Assembly (NCBI GenBank): GCA_011620265.1
Contig: WOZM01000036.1
Location: 1 to 35,658, forward strand
Reading direction: 5' to 3'
DNA from: Paracoccaceae bacterium
Lineage (GTDB): Bacteria > Pseudomonadota > Alphaproteobacteria > Rhodobacterales > Rhodobacteraceae
DNA length: 35,658 bases
Every line of letters starts with the position of its first letter. The stretch's first letter is position 1. Below are positions 1-6,563 of the stretch, piece by piece. A model generated the notes under the pieces. It saw only the letters and a program-made list of their open reading frames with translations. It did not search any database and was not told where the DNA came from. Both the position numbers and the translations under genes were made by a program.

Positions 1-3
1 TAA

Positions 4-288
4 ATGGAACAGCTGATCATCAGCCTCATTTCGGGCGCTGCGGGCGGCAATATTGTCGGTAAGGTCCTGAAGAATCTCGATCTCGGTCCCTTGGGCAACT
101 CGATCGCCGGCATCGTCGGCGGCGGGCTCGGCCAGCAGATCCTCGGAAGCCTCCTCGGCGGCGGCGCGGCCGACGCGGCGGCGGGCCTCGACATCGGCAC
201 GATCATCTCCTCGGTCGCATCCGGCGGCGTCGGCGGCGGCGTCGTGATGGCGATCGTCGGGCTCATCAAGAACATGACGGCGAAGTAA
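4..288 (+). CDS. Small glycine-rich hydrophobic protein, function unknown
   Basis: The frame encodes 94 residues and starts with ATG immediately after a TAA at bases 1-3, so its ribosome-binding site lies mostly outside the window. The protein is strongly hydrophobic with many Gly and Ala, in blocks such as GGGLGQQILGSLLGGG and GVGGGVVMAIVG. It has few charged residues except near Leu/Lys segments and the C-terminal KNMTAK. Such spacing resembles glycine-zipper membrane proteins, but I recognise no named family. There is no cleavable signal peptide that I can see. Similar short proteins are, from memory, common in Rhodobacteraceae. It is followed by a GC hairpin and appears to be its own transcription unit. 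Confident as a gene, with no confident function. Confidence 0.75.
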   Translation: MEQLIISLISGAAGGNIVGKVLKNLDLGPLGNSIAGIVGGGLGQQILGSLLGGGAADAAAGLDIGTIISSVASGGVGGGVVMAIVGLIKNMTAK

Positions 289-296
289 TCCGGCAG

Positions 297-323
297 GCGG
301 GGCGGCAGTCGCCGCCGCCCCGC
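297..323 (+). terminator. GC-rich hairpin after the glycine-rich gene
   Basis: A perfect 10-base-pair stem (GCGGGGCGGC at 297-306 with its complement at 314-323) closes a 7-base loop, 9 bases after the stop codon of the upstream gene. No T-tract follows, so it may stabilise a 3' end rather than act as a classical intrinsic terminator. Confidence 0.45.
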
Positions 324-390
324 GCCTCCAAGCGGCTTGCACCCGCCCGGCCCCGCCGGCTATTGCAGATCAGGCAGGAAAGGGACGGTC

Positions 391-1242
391 ATGACGCTCG
401 ACGATCCGAAAACACTCGTCTCCACCGATTGGCTGGAGGCGCATCTGAAGGATCCCGACCTGAGGATCCTCGATGCGTCCTGGTATCTGCCCGACATGGG
501 CCGCGACCCGAAGGCGGACTATGCCGCCGGCCACATCCCCGGCGCCCGCTTCTTCGACATCGACGAGATCAGCGACCAGCGCTCCGACCTGCCGCACATG
601 GCGCCGCCGCCGGAGAAATTCGTGAGCCGGATGCGGGCGATGGGCGTCGGCGACGGCCACCAGGTCGTGGTCTATGACGGCGCCGGGCTCTTCTCGGCCG
701 CACGGGTCTGGTGGACCTTCCGGCTGATGGGCAAGACCGATGTCGCGGTACTCGACGGCGGCTTCGCGAAATGGCGGGCCGAGGGGCGCGCGGTCGAGGA
801 CATGCCGCCGGTGCTGCGCGACCGCCACATCACCGTCAGCCGCCAGGCGCATCTCGTCCGCGACGTGACCCAGGTGGCGGCGGCGGCGAAACTCGGCGAT
901 CACGAGATCGTCGACGCCCGCGGCCCAGGCCGCTTCAGCGGGGCGGAGCCCGAACCGCGCCCCGGCCTGCGCCAGGGCCACATTCCGAACTCGAAGAACG
1001 TCCATTACCGGGCGCTCCTGAACGACGACGGGACGATGAAGGCGCCGGAGGCGCTCCGCGCCGCCTTCGCCGCCGCCGGGGTCGATCTCGGCAAGCCGGT
1101 GATCACCACCTGCGGCTCCGGCGTCACGGCGGCGATCCTCAACCTGGCCCTCGAACGGATCGGCAAGCTCGACCATTCGCTCTACGACGGGTCCTGGGCG
1201 GAATGGGGCATGTACAACGACCTCAAGGTCGCGAAAGGATAG
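391..1242 (+). CDS. sseA: 3-mercaptopyruvate sulfurtransferase (two-rhodanese-domain)
   Basis: The 283-residue protein has two rhodanese domains (about residues 8-130 and 160-280). The catalytic loop in the second is CGSGVTA, with the nucleophile at Cys241. In this family the CG(S/T)GVTA loop marks 3-mercaptopyruvate sulfurtransferases, as opposed to the CRxGxT-type loop of thiosulfate sulfurtransferases. The enzyme moves sulfur from 3-mercaptopyruvate to a cysteine persulfide and on to thiols, cyanide or thioredoxin, in the cytoplasm. The ATG at 391 is chosen over an upstream in-frame start at 337 because AGGAAAGGGA sits just before it and the domain begins at MTLDDPKTLVS. The aminotransferase gene starts 9 bases after its stop, suggesting an operon that could supply its substrate from cysteine. 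Confidence 0.9.
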   Translation: MTLDDPKTLVSTDWLEAHLKDPDLRILDASWYLPDMGRDPKADYAAGHIPGARFFDIDEISDQRSDLPHMAPPPEKFVSRMRAMGVGDGHQVVVYDGAGLFSAARVWWTFRLMGKTDVAVLDGGFAKWRAEGRAVEDMPPVLRDRHITVSRQAHLVRDVTQVAAAAKLGDHEIVDARGPGRFSGAEPEPRPGLRQGHIPNSKNVHYRALLNDDGTMKAPEALRAAFAAAGVDLGKPVITTCGSGVTAAILNLALERIGKLDHSLYDGSWAEWGMYNDLKVAKG

Positions 1243-1251
1243 GGAACGCCC

Positions 1252-2433
1252 ATGTTCGGCAATCTCAAGCCGCAGCCCGCCGACAGGATCCTGCAGTTGA
1301 TGGGCCAGTTCAAGGCCGATCCGCGCGACGGCAAGATCGACCTCGGCGTTGGCGTCTACAAGGACGCGACCGGCCTCACCCCGGTGATGCGGGCGGTCAG
1401 GGCGGCCGAGAAGCAGCTTTGGGACAGCGAGACGACGAAGACCTATACCGGCCTTGCCGGCGACCCCGAGTTCAACGCGGCGCTCGCCGCGCTCGTGCTC
1501 GGCGACAGTTTGGCGACCGACCGGCTCGCCTCGGTGGCCACGCCCGGCGGCACCGGCGCGGTGCGCCAGGGGTTTGAGCTGATCCGCATGGCCTCGCCCG
1601 AGGCGCGGATCTGGGTTTCCGACCCGACCTGGCCCAATCACCTCTCGATCCTGAAATACCTCGGCGTGCCGATGGAGCCCTACCGCTATTTCGACGGCGA
1701 TACCCGCTCCGTGGCATTCGACGCGATGATGACCGGCCTCACGGCGGCGAAACCCGGCGACGTGGTCCTCCTGCACGGCTGCTGCCACAACCCGACCGGC
1801 GCCAACCTGACGCTGCCGGAATGGGCCGAGGTGGCCGACCTTCTCGAAAAGACCGGCGCGGTGCCGATGGTCGACATCGCCTATCAGGGCTTCGGCGACG
1901 GCCTCGATGCCGACGCGGCGGGGGTTCGACTCATCGCCTCCCGCCTGCCCGAAGTGCTGATCGCCGCCTCCTGCTCGAAGAATTTCGGCATCTACCGCGA
2001 ACGGACCGGGGCGCTGATGGCGCTCTCCGACCCGGCGAAACGCGAGGTGACGCAAGGCACGCTCGCCTTCCTCAACCGGCAGAACTACTCCTTCCCGCCC
2101 GATCATGGCGCGCGGCTGGTGACGATGATCCTGAACGATCCCACCTTGCGCGCCGACTGGCAGGCGGAACTCGAAGAGGTGCGGCTCGGCATGCTTGCCT
2201 TGCGCGAAATGCTCGCGAGGGAATTGCGGACGCTCTCCGGCTCCGACCGCTTCGGCTTTCTCGCTCAGCATCGGGGGATGTTCTCCCGCCTCGGCGCGAG
2301 CCCCGATCAGGTGGAGCGGCTGAAGACCGAGCACGGCATCTACATGGTCGGCGATTCGCGCCTCAACATCGCCGGGCTGAACGCGACGACCGTGCCGGTC
2401 CTCGCCCGCGCCATCCTCGCCGTCGGTATCTGA
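1252..2433 (+). CDS. tyrB: Aspartate/aromatic amino acid aminotransferase (class I, PLP)
   Basis: A 393-residue fold-type I aminotransferase of the AspC/TyrB family, at the usual family length. Visible marks are the N-terminal IDLGVGVYKD segment, the cofactor-binding region CCHNPTGANL, and the PLP-lysine motif SCSKNFGIYRERTG with Lys243. It would transfer amino groups between aspartate or aromatic amino acids and 2-oxo acids in the cytoplasm. Family members often also accept cysteine, giving 3-mercaptopyruvate, which is the substrate of the gene 9 bases upstream. The start is the first ATG after GGGAACGCCC. Exact substrate preference (aspartate versus tyrosine/phenylalanine) cannot be read from the sequence, so the symbol is tentative. 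Confidence 0.88.
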   Translation: MFGNLKPQPADRILQLMGQFKADPRDGKIDLGVGVYKDATGLTPVMRAVRAAEKQLWDSETTKTYTGLAGDPEFNAALAALVLGDSLATDRLASVATPGGTGAVRQGFELIRMASPEARIWVSDPTWPNHLSILKYLGVPMEPYRYFDGDTRSVAFDAMMTGLTAAKPGDVVLLHGCCHNPTGANLTLPEWAEVADLLEKTGAVPMVDIAYQGFGDGLDADAAGVRLIASRLPEVLIAASCSKNFGIYRERTGALMALSDPAKREVTQGTLAFLNRQNYSFPPDHGARLVTMILNDPTLRADWQAELEEVRLGMLALREMLARELRTLSGSDRFGFLAQHRGMFSRLGASPDQVERLKTEHGIYMVGDSRLNIAGLNATTVPVLARAILAVGI

Positions 2434-2485
2434 CCGGAACCGCAAAGGGGGCTGTCCGCCCCCTCTGCGCCTCACGGCGCATTCA

Positions 2486-2513
2486 CCCCCGAGGATACTT
2501 CCGCCAAGTGGAA
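2486..2513 (-). repeat. Copy 1 of the intergenic motif (reverse orientation)
   Basis: Read on the minus strand this is TTCCACTTGGCGGAAGTATCC followed by TCGGGGG in spirit of the consensus TTCATCTTG-(C)CCGAAATATCC-(C/T)CG. It pairs with copy 2 to form the long stem at 2491-2547. Confidence 0.55.
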
Positions 2514-2547
2514 ACACGGGTCGCTTCCACTTGGACCAAGTATCCCC
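2491..2547. terminator. Long inverted repeat between convergent genes
   Basis: Bases 2504-2513 (CCAAGTGGAA) pair perfectly with 2525-2534. After a 3x3 internal mismatch, 2493-2500 (GGATACTT) pair with 2538-2545. The loop is 11 bases. It is made of two opposed copies of the recurring intergenic motif. It lies between the aminotransferase (+) and the ammonium transporter (-), so it could terminate or protect transcripts from both sides. No T-run follows. Confidence 0.55.
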
Positions 2548-2556
2548 GCCGGAGGC
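2525..2556 (+). repeat. Copy 2 of the intergenic motif
   Basis: TTCCACTTGGACCAAGTATCC followed by CCGCCGGAGGC. The tail TATCCCCGCCGGAGGC is shared base for base with the copy at 16416-16450. Confidence 0.6.
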
Positions 2557-2560
2557 TCTT

Positions 2561-2579
2561 GAGCCGCGGCACGCGGCTC
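2561..2579. other. Short perfect hairpin in the convergent spacer
   Basis: GAGCCGC (2561-2567) and GCGGCTC (2573-2579) flank a 5-base loop. A further G5/C5 pairing at 2589-2605 follows. Together with the stems on either side they make most of this 237-base spacer able to fold. Confidence 0.4.
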
Positions 2580-2629
2580 CCGCCGAGCGGGGGTTCGAAG
2601 CCCCCCGAGGCGGTCCCCCTCAAGTGACA

Positions 2630-2651
2630 GGGCGGGGCAAAAGCCCCGCCC
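2630..2651 (-). terminator. Hairpin after amtB
   Basis: A perfect 9-base-pair stem (GGGCGGGGC at 2630-2638, complement at 2643-2651) with an AAAA loop lies 19 bases beyond the stop codon of the minus-strand ammonium transporter. It is a likely terminator for that gene, although the U-tract is absent. Confidence 0.55.
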
Positions 2652-2670
2652 CGCCGGTCTCGTGCGAGCC

Positions 2671-4005
2671 TCAGGCGTGATAGGCGCTCTCGCCATGCGC
2701 GGTGAGATCGAGGCCGCGCCGCTCGTCGTCGCCGCTGACCCGCAGCCCGACGATCTTGTCGACAAGGAAGTAGAGCACCGCCGACGCCACGCCGCACCAG
2801 ACGATGGTGATCCCCACCGCCTGGGCCTGGATCATCACCTGCCCGGCGATCGAGAAATCCTCGCCGCCGGTGCCGCCGAGTCCCGGCGCGGTGAAGACGC
2901 CGGTGCCGAGGGCGCCGACGATGCCGCCGATGCCGTGGATGCCGAAGACGTCGAGGCTGTCGTCATAGCCGAACTTGTTCTTCACCACCGCGATGAAGAA
3001 GTAGCAGAACGCCGCCGCGATCGCGCCGAGGACGATGGCGCCGACCGGCCCGACGGTTCCGGCCGCCGGCGTCACTGCGACGAGGCCCGCGACGAGGCCG
3101 GACGCCGCGCCGAGCAACGAGGCCTTGCCGCGCAGCACCGCCTCGAGCCCGGCCCAGGCGAGGATCGCCCCGGCCGTCGCGGTGAAGGTGTTCATCATCG
3201 CCAGCGTCGCCCCGCCATTCGCCTCGAGGTTCGACCCGGCATTGAAGCCGAACCAGCCGACCCAGAGGATGCCGGCGCCGACCAGCGTCAGCGTCATCGA
3301 GTGCGGCGCCATCATGTCCTTGCCGAAGCCGATCCGCGGCCCGATCATCAGGGCCCCGATCAGCGCCGCCACCCCGGCATTGATATGCACGACCGTGCCG
3401 CCGGCGAAGTCCAGGGCCCCCATGTTGAAGATCAGACCCGAAGCGTCCCAGACCATGTGGGCGATGGGGAAATAGACCACCGTCACCCAGAGCGCGACGA
3501 AGAGCATCACCGCGCCGAACTTCACCCGCTCGGCGAAGGCGCCGACGATCAGCGCCGGCGTGATCGCCGCGAAGGTCATCTGGAAGGCGATGAAGACGTA
3601 TTCCGGGATCACCACGCCGTCGGTGAAGGTCGCGGCCATGCTGTCGGGCGTGACCCCGGCGAGGAAGGCCTTGCCGAGCCCGCCCCAAAAGGCGCCGGTG
3701 CCGCCGCCGAAGGCCATCGAATAGCCGTAGACCACCCAGATCACCATCACGAGGGCCGTGATCATCGTGCACTGCATCAGGACCGAGAGCATGTTCTTGG
3801 TGCGCACCAGCCCGCCGTAGAAGAGCGCGAGCCCTGGCAGGATCATGAAGAGCACCAAGAGCGTGGAGACCATCATCCAGGCCACGTCGCCCTTGTCCAT
3901 CACCGGCCCTGCTTCCGCCACCACCTCGGCCGCCGTTTCCTGCGCCCAGCCCGGCGCCGCCGCGAGGGCCGCGACAAGCCCCGCCGATCCGATCATCTTC
4001 CTCAT
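2671..4005 (-). CDS. amtB: Ammonium transporter AmtB (downstream pair)
   Basis: A 444-residue Amt/Rh-family channel for ammonium uptake across the inner membrane. An N-terminal signal-like segment ending near AAPGWAQ precedes the membrane helices. The family's twin pore histidines are visible: His207 in DFAGGTVVHIN and His357 in FGIHGIGG. The C-terminal cytoplasmic tail after LYFLVDKIVG is present; in E. coli this tail contacts the PII protein. I prefer the ATG at 4005 because GGGGG (4012-4016) lies 6 bases upstream; an ATG at 4011 and a GTG at 4035 overlapping the glnK stop are alternatives. It directly follows glnK, the usual glnK-amtB operon, and should be expressed under nitrogen limitation. 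Confidence 0.93.
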   Translation of the reverse strand: MRKMIGSAGLVAALAAAPGWAQETAAEVVAEAGPVMDKGDVAWMMVSTLLVLFMILPGLALFYGGLVRTKNMLSVLMQCTMITALVMVIWVVYGYSMAFGGGTGAFWGGLGKAFLAGVTPDSMAATFTDGVVIPEYVFIAFQMTFAAITPALIVGAFAERVKFGAVMLFVALWVTVVYFPIAHMVWDASGLIFNMGALDFAGGTVVHINAGVAALIGALMIGPRIGFGKDMMAPHSMTLTLVGAGILWVGWFGFNAGSNLEANGGATLAMMNTFTATAGAILAWAGLEAVLRGKASLLGAASGLVAGLVAVTPAAGTVGPVGAIVLGAIAAAFCYFFIAVVKNKFGYDDSLDVFGIHGIGGIVGALGTGVFTAPGLGGTGGEDFSIAGQVMIQAQAVGITIVWCGVASAVLYFLVDKIVGLRVSGDDERRGLDLTAHGESAYHA

Positions 4006-4031
4006 CGTCATCCCCCGATTGAGTGTCCCGT

Positions 4032-4370
4032 TCACAGCGCGTCCTCCCCGGTCTCTCCGGTGCGGACCCGCAAAACCTGGCCGAGATCGAGCGCGAAGAT
4101 CTTGCCGTCGCCGATCTTGCCGGTCGTCGCGACCCTCGCGATCGTGTCGATCACGTCGTCGGCGAGCGCATCGCTCACCGCGATCTCGAGCTTGACCTTC
4201 GGGACGAAATTGACCTCGTATTCGGCCCCGCGATAGATCTCGGTATGCCCCGACTGGGTGCCGAAGCCCTTGATTTCACTTACCATCATCCCACGAACCC
4301 CGATCGCGGTCAGCGCTTCGCGCACCTCGTCGAGCTTGTAGGGCTTGATCGCCGCAATGATGTATTTCAT
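4032..4370 (-). CDS. glnK: PII nitrogen regulatory protein (GlnK type, downstream pair)
   Basis: A 112-residue PII signal protein, exactly the family length. It starts MKYIIAAIKP and carries the T-loop YRGAEY with Tyr51, the uridylylated residue in proteobacteria, plus the C-terminal signature GKIGDGKIFALDL that forms part of the ATP/ADP and 2-oxoglutarate site. GlnK proteins sense energy and 2-oxoglutarate and, when unmodified, plug AmtB. The ATG at 4370 is preceded by GAAGGGGG; an in-frame start six codons earlier has no better signal. The following amtB begins within a few dozen bases. A candidate sigma-54 promoter is listed upstream. It is very similar to the second PII gene at 5967-6305. 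Confidence 0.95.
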   Translation of the reverse strand: MKYIIAAIKPYKLDEVREALTAIGVRGMMVSEIKGFGTQSGHTEIYRGAEYEVNFVPKVKLEIAVSDALADDVIDTIARVATTGKIGDGKIFALDLGQVLRVRTGETGEDAL

Positions 4371-4410
4371 CGTGCCCCCTTCCGGCATGATCGCCGTTGC
4401 TGGTCGTCCT

Positions 4411-4424
4411 GCGAAAGGAGCGCC
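4411..4424 (-). promoter_or_regulatory. Candidate sigma-54 promoter of glnK-amtB
   Basis: On the minus strand a GG (complement of 4423-4424) and a GC (complement of 4411-4412) are exactly 10 bases apart, the invariant spacing of -24/-12 promoters. The context CGGCGCTCCTTTCGCA partly matches TGGCACG-N4-TTGCA. Transcription would begin about 29 bases before the glnK start. The match is imperfect and could be chance in GC-rich DNA. Some relatives use a different sigma factor with NtrC. Confidence 0.33.
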
Positions 4425-4480
4425 GGGTCGGCGCAGGACTCAAGTGGACTCCGGTCAATGGCAATGCAGATCGCGGGGGC

Positions 4481-4501
4481 TATGCATAAAAAATTAGCAT
4501 A
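4481..4501. promoter_or_regulatory. AT-rich inverted repeat upstream of glnK
   Basis: TATGC (4481-4485) and GCATA (4497-4501) flank an A/T-rich 11-base centre. It lies between the candidate NtrC-like palindrome and the candidate promoter. Binding by a bending protein such as IHF is possible but not shown. Confidence 0.25.
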
Positions 4502-4525
4502 CGAGACGCTTTCGATCATTTATTG

Positions 4526-4541
4526 TGCATTCCGCAATGCA
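4526..4541. promoter_or_regulatory. NtrC-like palindrome upstream of glnK
   Basis: TGCATT-CCGC-AATGCA is a perfect 6-4-6 palindrome that resembles the enterobacterial NtrC site (TGCAC...GTGCA). It sits about 155 bases before the glnK start, a typical enhancer distance. The assignment is inference from position and similarity. Confidence 0.35.
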
Positions 4542-4556
4542 GGAAGTCCGGAACGC

Positions 4557-4585
4557 AAAGGCCCGGGCGCGAGGCCCGGGCCTTT
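4557..4585 (-). terminator. Intrinsic-type terminator after the second amtB
   Basis: A perfect 12-base-pair stem, AAAGGCCCGGGC (4557-4568) with its complement (4574-4585), encloses a 5-base loop. On the minus strand it ends in TTTGCGTT. It lies 17 bases beyond the stop of the minus-strand amtB at 4603 and separates the two glnK-amtB cassettes. Confidence 0.7.
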
Positions 4586-4602
4586 CCTGACTTTCGGGCG
4601 TC

Positions 4603-5934
4603 TCAGCCCTTGGCGAATTCGGGATAGGCCTCCATCCCCAGTTCCGCCTTGTCGAGGCCCATGATCTCGTGCTCCTCGCTCACCCGGATGCCCATCGTGA
4701 CCTTGAGCGCCATCCAGACCAAAGCCGAGACGACGAAGACGAAGACCCCGACGATCGCGATGGAGGCGACCTGGCCGAAGATCGTGGCGTCCGGGTTGGT
4801 GATCACCACCGCGATCGTGCCCCAGATACCGCAGACGAGATGCACCGGGATAGCGCCGACGACGTCGTCGATCTTCAGCTTGTCGAGGAACGGCACCGCG
4901 AGGACGACGAGCACGCCGCCCACCGCGCCGATCAGCGTCGCGGCACCCAGGCCGGGCGTCAGCGGTTCGGCGGTGATGGAGACAAGCCCGGCGAGCGCGC
5001 CGTTCAGCACCATGGTGAGGTCGGCCTTGCCGAACATCACCTGCGTGAGGATCAGCGCGGCGATGGCGCCACCCGCCGCGGCGGTGTTGGTGTTGGCGAA
5101 GATCCGGCTGATGTCGGCGACGTTGCCGGCGGTGTCCATGTAGAGCTGCGAGCCGCCGTTGAAGCCGAACCAGCCGAGCCAGAGGATGAACGTCCCGAGT
5201 GTCGCGAGCGCGAGGTTCGAACCCGGCATCGGATGGACGCGGCCGTCCTTGTACTTGCCGAGACGCGGCCCGAGGATCAACGCGCCGGCAAGGGCCGCCC
5301 AGCCCCCGACCGAATGCACGACGGTCGAGCCGGCGAAGTCGAGGAAGCCGAAGTTCGCGTCGAGGAACCCGCCGCCCCATTTCCAGCTTGCCTGGATCGG
5401 GTAGATGAGCCCGGTCAGGACCACGGTGAAGATCAGGAACGGCCAGAGCTTGATCCGCTCGGCCAGCGTGCCCGAGACGATGGAGGCGGTCGTCGCGCAG
5501 AACATCAACTGGAAGTAGAAGTCCGAGCCGACGGAGGCATAGGTCAGATCGGTTTCGGTATCCGCCAGCCCCACCGGCTCCATCGCCGCCGGCGAGAAGG
5601 CGCCGAGCACGTTGGTGATGGTCCAGCCGTCGCCGGGATACATCAGGTTGTAGCCGATCAGGTAATACATGATCGCGGCGATGGCGAAGAGCGTGATGTT
5701 TTTCATCAGCTGCATCGTCACGTTCTTCTGACGGACGAGCCCGGCTTCGAGCATCGAGAAGCCCGCGCCCATCCACATCACCAGAAAGCCGGTGACGAGG
5801 AACATGAAGGTGGTGAAGATATAGCCGATCTCGCCCGTCGGCGGCGTCAGGTCGGGCTCCGCGTCCTGCCCGAAGGCGGGCAGTGCGATCATCGCGGCGG
5901 CGGCGGCAAGCCCCATGAATTTGCTGAGTTTCAT
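4603..5934 (-). CDS. amt: Ammonium transporter, second copy (upstream pair)
   Basis: A 443-residue Amt-family channel with a cleavable-looking signal segment (MKLSKFMGLAAAAAMIALPAFGQ). Pore histidines are retained at His207 (DFAGSTVVHS) and His365 (IPVHLVCG). It is clearly divergent from the other Amt in this window: it has WMGAGFSMLEAGLVRQKN where the other has MILPGLALFYGGLVRTKN, and extra loops around residues 97-140. They are therefore two subtypes and not a recent duplication. AAGGAA lies just before the ATG at 5934; an earlier in-frame ATG at 5970 overlaps the PII gene and is less likely. It follows its own PII gene by 32 bases and ends before a strong hairpin. Confidence 0.92.
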   Translation of the reverse strand: MKLSKFMGLAAAAAMIALPAFGQDAEPDLTPPTGEIGYIFTTFMFLVTGFLVMWMGAGFSMLEAGLVRQKNVTMQLMKNITLFAIAAIMYYLIGYNLMYPGDGWTITNVLGAFSPAAMEPVGLADTETDLTYASVGSDFYFQLMFCATTASIVSGTLAERIKLWPFLIFTVVLTGLIYPIQASWKWGGGFLDANFGFLDFAGSTVVHSVGGWAALAGALILGPRLGKYKDGRVHPMPGSNLALATLGTFILWLGWFGFNGGSQLYMDTAGNVADISRIFANTNTAAAGGAIAALILTQVMFGKADLTMVLNGALAGLVSITAEPLTPGLGAATLIGAVGGVLVVLAVPFLDKLKIDDVVGAIPVHLVCGIWGTIAVVITNPDATIFGQVASIAIVGVFVFVVSALVWMALKVTMGIRVSEEHEIMGLDKAELGMEAYPEFAKG

Positions 5935-5966
5935 TTCCTTATCCCTCTTACCCGTTTGCGGCCCGC

Positions 5967-6305
5967 TCAAAGCGCGTCCTCGTTGGTTTCCCCGGTGCGG
6001 ACCCGGAGCGCCTGGCTGAGGTCGAGCACGAAGATCTTGCCGTCGCCGATCTTGTCGGTCTTGGCGACTTTGGCGATGGTCTCGACCACCGACTCGGCCA
6101 GTGCCGATCTCACCGCGACCTCGAGCTTCACCTTGGGCACGAAACTCACTTCGTACTCGGCGCCGCGATAGATTTCGGTATGCCCGGACTGGGCACCGAA
6201 CCCCTTGATTTCACTTACCATCATGCCCTTGACGCCGACCGCGGTCAGTGCTTCGCGCACCTCGTCGAGCTTGAATGGCTTGATCGCCGCTATGATGTAC
6301 TTCAC
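5967..6305 (-). CDS. glnK: PII nitrogen regulatory protein, second copy (GTG start)
   Basis: A 112-residue PII protein with the T-loop YRGAEY (Tyr51) and C-terminal GKIGDGKIFVLDL. No ATG fits: the alignable start is GTG at 6305 (VKYIIAAIKP), preceded by GAGGAACGG, and it restores the canonical 112-residue length. Upstream in-frame ATG or GTG codons would add a 45-residue tail unlike any PII. It differs from the other GlnK at scattered positions, for example AVRSALAESVVETIAKVAKTDK against AVSDALADDVIDTIARVATTGK. It should partner the Amt gene that follows. Calling it GlnK instead of GlnB rests on the amt linkage. Confidence 0.93.
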   Translation of the reverse strand: MKYIIAAIKPFKLDEVREALTAVGVKGMMVSEIKGFGAQSGHTEIYRGAEYEVSFVPKVKLEVAVRSALAESVVETIAKVAKTDKIGDGKIFVLDLSQALRVRTGETNEDAL

Positions 6306-6363
6306 GTCCCGTTCCTCGCTTGATTGTCCAGACCGGCCAGGCGCGGCCCCGCGAAAAGGGAGG

Positions 6364-6375
6364 GCGCTGCAGCGC
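6364..6375. promoter_or_regulatory. Palindrome ahead of the second glnK
   Basis: GCGCTGCAGCGC is a perfect 12-base palindrome about 60 bases before the GTG start. It may be an operator or a leader hairpin. No binding protein is suggested by the sequence alone. Confidence 0.2.
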
Positions 6376-6563
6376 AGCATGACAAGGCGAGGGGAGAGGA
6401 TTCCGGGGACGCGTCGGTCCTGGACGCACAATTTCTGCACTTATTCGCCGGCCTGCCGGATTTTTTGGCATGATGCGAAGCGAAACGTGATCCGGCGTGG
6501 CTCCACATTCCCCGGGCGAGACTGTATTGTCGGAAAAAACGAGCAGGTATCGGAACAGGACGC

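Noticed and set aside
370-2517. A 715-codon open frame on the minus strand across the sulfurtransferase and aminotransferase genes
   Set aside because: It is antisense to two clear enzymes, has Arg/His/Gly-rich low-complexity composition and no domain; an expected by-product of high GC codon use.
2671-6305. The two glnK-amtB pairs as a recent tandem duplication
   Set aside because: The two Amt proteins differ throughout, including around the pore entrance and loops, so a recent copy event is not supported even though the PII proteins are close.
6448-6466. CCGG-CCTG-CCGG followed by a run of six T, resembling a small intrinsic terminator on the plus strand
   Set aside because: The stem is only 4 pairs, and no plus-strand gene precedes it; it sits in a divergent promoter region.
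6461-6480. TTTGGCATGATGCGAAGC as a possible sigma-54 promoter for the penicillin-binding protein gene
   Set aside because: The spacing between GG and GC is 11 and not 10 bases, and the gene is not a typical sigma-54 target.
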